From the NCBI GenBank assembly GCA_964348095.1, contig CAYGBK010000093.1, positions 1 through 64,000 on the forward strand: DNA of 64,000 nt. Direction: 5' to 3'. A program made the position numbers and the translations under genes. The stretch is from WVXP01 sp964348095. Lineage in GTDB: Bacteria > Desulfobacterota > BSN033 > WVXP01. Position 1 is the first letter of the stretch; each line of letters opens with the position of its first letter. Below, piece after piece: positions 62,396-64,000 of this stretch. Below the pieces are notes generated by a model. The model worked only from the letters and a program-made list of their open reading frames with translations, was not told where the DNA came from and made no database searches.

Positions 62396-62776
62396 ATGGT
62401 TAAATACATCGTTGAACAGGACGCTGAGGGGGATGTCTTCGAGGAACCTTTCGCACGCACGATTAAGCACTTGGCAGCGCCATGGACATTGGGAACCGAG
62501 AAGCTCTGGCTGGGTACCGATGAAATCGAGCCCCACAACTGCAGTAATCCCCACGCCCACGAAGATCAGGAAGAGGTTTTCTTCTTCCTCTCGGGTACGG
62601 GTCGGGTAAAGGTGGACGATGAGGAGGTTGAGGTCGGTCCGGGGTATTGCGTCCTTTGTCCCATGGGCAGTACGCATCAGGTTCTTAACGATGGGGACAC
62701 CATACTCCGATTTGTTGCGGCAGTTGCCCCGCCTTTCATACCCGAAAAATTCAAGGCCGACCATTTATCAACATAG
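62396..62776 (+). CDS. Cupin-domain protein
   Basis: A 126-residue cupin: NPHAHEDQEEVFFFLSG with the His, His and Glu ligands, then CPMGSTHQVLND with the second His. I chose the ATG at 62396 (MVKYIVEQ), preceded by AGGAAGGGGATGCAAAAA; the frame is open upstream. It follows the cyclase by about 260 bases and precedes the epimerase. Confidence 0.85.
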   Translation: MVKYIVEQDAEGDVFEEPFARTIKHLAAPWTLGTEKLWLGTDEIEPHNCSNPHAHEDQEEVFFFLSGTGRVKVDDEEVEVGPGYCVLCPMGSTHQVLNDGDTILRFVAAVAPPFIPEKFKADHLST

Positions 62777-62826
62777 GCGGTTATGGTGGGCGTGAAGAAG
62801 AGATTGAGCCGGATTGGGAGGGGAAA

Positions 62827-63795
62827 ATGAACCTGGTGACTGGAGGAACGGGATTTATCGGTAGGTGGCTTGCCAGGACGCTGATGGAGGAAGGCGCGGC
62901 GGTTGCCACGTTTTCGAGATCAAAACCAAACGGGCATCCTGTCCTGGAGGCGTTTGGGGCGAAATGGACCCATTATTCGGGAACTCAGGAGCGCATGAGC
63001 GATGTCTTGAACGCGGTCAGGGAAAGCCGGGCCGAAATCATCTACCACGTCGGTGGCATGCTCTCCATTCCGTCTGAGGAGAATCCTCAGGCCTCATTTG
63101 CCACAAATGTCATCGGCATGTTCAATGTTCTCGAGGCTGCCAGATTGTTTGGTGTCAGGATGGTCGTTTACGCCAGCACCAATGGAACGTATGGTATCGA
63201 TCTGGAGAACGTAAAAGTCATCGATGACCGCACCCTACAGCGTCCTATAACCATCTATGGCTGTGGGAAACTCTTCGGAGAATTGTTGGGCCTTTATTAC
63301 CACAGCAAGTACGGGGTCGATTTTCGATCGGTTCGCCTTCCGGCCGTTGCCGGTCCTGGTTCCAAGACCAAGCATCTGTCGATCTACAACGCATGGGCCA
63401 TTGAAAAAAGCTTTTTCGGGGAGCCCTACGAGATTTTCGTGACCCCAGAAACCGTGATGCCGATGATCTACTTCAAAGATTCAGCCAGGGCACTCCTCGA
63501 AATCTCACGGGCGCCACAGGACCGGATCAAGACGATCAACTACAACATTGTTGGTGTCAAGCCTATTCCGACAGCCATGGAGGTCAAAGAGGTAATCCTC
63601 CGCTTTTTGCCTCAGGCCCAGATAAGTTTCAACCCAGATCCCCTGGCGATGGCCTATCAAAAAAGGCATCAAGGGGTTCAGTGGGATGAGACACCGGCGG
63701 TCGAAGAGTGGAACTGGAAGGTCGCCTACGATTTAGAAGGTATGGTAAAAGACTTCATCTTTGAATTAAAAGAACACAAATCCTGGTACGTATGA
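62827..63795 (+). CDS. NAD-dependent epimerase/dehydratase-family protein
   Basis: A 322-residue extended SDR. The NAD motif is VTGGTGFIGRWLARTL at residues 4-19. STNGTYG near residue 118 provides the serine/threonine region, and the catalytic YxxxK is YGCGK near residue 146. Members act on nucleotide sugars or on hydroxyacids such as D-erythronate and UDP-sugars; here the catabolic setting suggests a small-molecule dehydrogenase. The ATG follows GGGAGGGGAAA. Confidence 0.9.
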   Translation: MNLVTGGTGFIGRWLARTLMEEGAAVATFSRSKPNGHPVLEAFGAKWTHYSGTQERMSDVLNAVRESRAEIIYHVGGMLSIPSEENPQASFATNVIGMFNVLEAARLFGVRMVVYASTNGTYGIDLENVKVIDDRTLQRPITIYGCGKLFGELLGLYYHSKYGVDFRSVRLPAVAGPGSKTKHLSIYNAWAIEKSFFGEPYEIFVTPETVMPMIYFKDSARALLEISRAPQDRIKTINYNIVGVKPIPTAMEVKEVILRFLPQAQISFNPDPLAMAYQKRHQGVQWDETPAVEEWNWKVAYDLEGMVKDFIFELKEHKSWYV

Positions 63796-63829
63796 TTCTT
63801 CAGATCTGACAGTCAGAAAGGCGTTAACC

Positions 63830-64000
63830 ATGAAGGCCCTGGTCTATTCTGGGAAAGAGGACTTAAGAGTCGATGAGGCTGAGAAACCTCGATGCCAAGA
63901 CGGCTGTGCCATCATCGAGGTTCGGAATGCCGGGATTTGTGGAAGCGACCTGACGATCTATGCTGGAAAACATCCTCGAGCAAAGCCGCCAGTCATCTTA
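63830..64000 (+). CDS. Zinc alcohol dehydrogenase (partial, cut by window end)
   Basis: The first 57 residues of a medium-chain zinc dehydrogenase: MKALVYSGKEDLRVDEAEKP then RNAGICGSDLTIYAGKHP. The Cys in GICGSD is the catalytic zinc ligand. The gene runs past the window, so length and substrate are unknown. It starts 34 bases after the epimerase gene, with AGAAAGG upstream. Confidence 0.88.
   Translation, partial: MKALVYSGKEDLRVDEAEKPRCQDGCAIIEVRNAGICGSDLTIYAGKHPRAKPPVIL

Noticed and set aside
1..64000. CRISPR array, prophage or insertion sequence
   Set aside because: No regularly spaced repeats, integrase, transposase or phage structural genes were seen on either strand.

Overview
The window looks like a chromosomal segment of an uncultured anaerobic bacterium, most likely Desulfobacterota-like. 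The reasons are a tungsten-type aldehyde:ferredoxin oxidoreductase with a ferredoxin subunit, two enoate-reductase-type flavo-FeS enzymes, and an ETF pair wrapped around a membrane FeS:quinone oxidoreductase. Nothing in it is clearly oxygen-dependent. The lineage is an inference from gene content only. I see no phage, insertion sequence or CRISPR array.

Layout. 1-4.5 kb holds an apparently core region: a shortened uvrA, a small membrane protein and two tRNA-Ser genes, preceded by a gene-free leader with strong hairpins. 5.2-15.1 kb is a catabolic block: a short-chain dehydrogenase, an FCD-type GntR regulator with a clear promoter, an AOR trio (ferredoxin, W enzyme, MoaD-like protein), a LarA-fold protein, a DUF6282-type amidohydrolase, a 3-hydroxyisobutyrate-dehydrogenase-family enzyme, an IlvD/Edd dehydratase and a cupin. 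15.2-19.0 kb encodes a four-gene xanthine-dehydrogenase-family hydroxylase whose molybdenum subunit is split in two. 19.1-22.7 kb (minus strand) carries a ferredoxin, a flavo-FeS oxidoreductase and an M29/NicX-like metalloprotein.

23.2-26.0 kb is a ChlI/ChlD-type chelatase gene split by a -1 shift at a run of ten A, followed by an unknown protein. 26.4-34.8 kb has a ThDP enzyme, a second flavo-FeS oxidoreductase, EtfA, the membrane FeS oxidoreductase and EtfB. 35.0-36.7 kb has a VOC protein and a D-2-hydroxyacid dehydrogenase, convergent on a shared terminator.

37.1-52.0 kb is one long minus-strand set: a stand-alone biotinyl-type domain, a complete ABC importer (Tat-exported binding protein, two permeases, two ATPases), 5-oxoprolinase PxpB, PxpC and PxpA, a class III aminotransferase, a HyuA/HyuB pair and a tiny Cys4 protein. 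52.4-56.7 kb on the plus strand repeats the last part as a second HyuA-HyuB-Cys4 trio. 57.5-61.2 kb is a second split hydroxylase operon with a strong promoter and a terminal hairpin. It is followed by a cyclase-family hydrolase, a cupin, an epimerase and the start of a zinc alcohol dehydrogenase.

How it fits together (inference). The genes suggest uptake and anaerobic breakdown of cyclic amides or N-heterocycles. Mo hydroxylases would add oxygen from water, enoate-type reductases would reduce rings, and ATP-dependent lactamases (Pxp, Hyu) and cyclase-type hydrolases would open them. Aminotransferase, dehydratase and dehydrogenase steps would follow, with electrons leaving by ferredoxin, ETF and the membrane FeS protein. 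The split Mo subunit is the architecture of fermentative nicotinate dehydrogenase (NdhFSLM), but the rest of that pathway is not here, so the substrate stays open. The most novel-looking feature is the twice-occurring HyuA-HyuB-Cys4 trio. The chelatase frameshift is the clearest recoding candidate.
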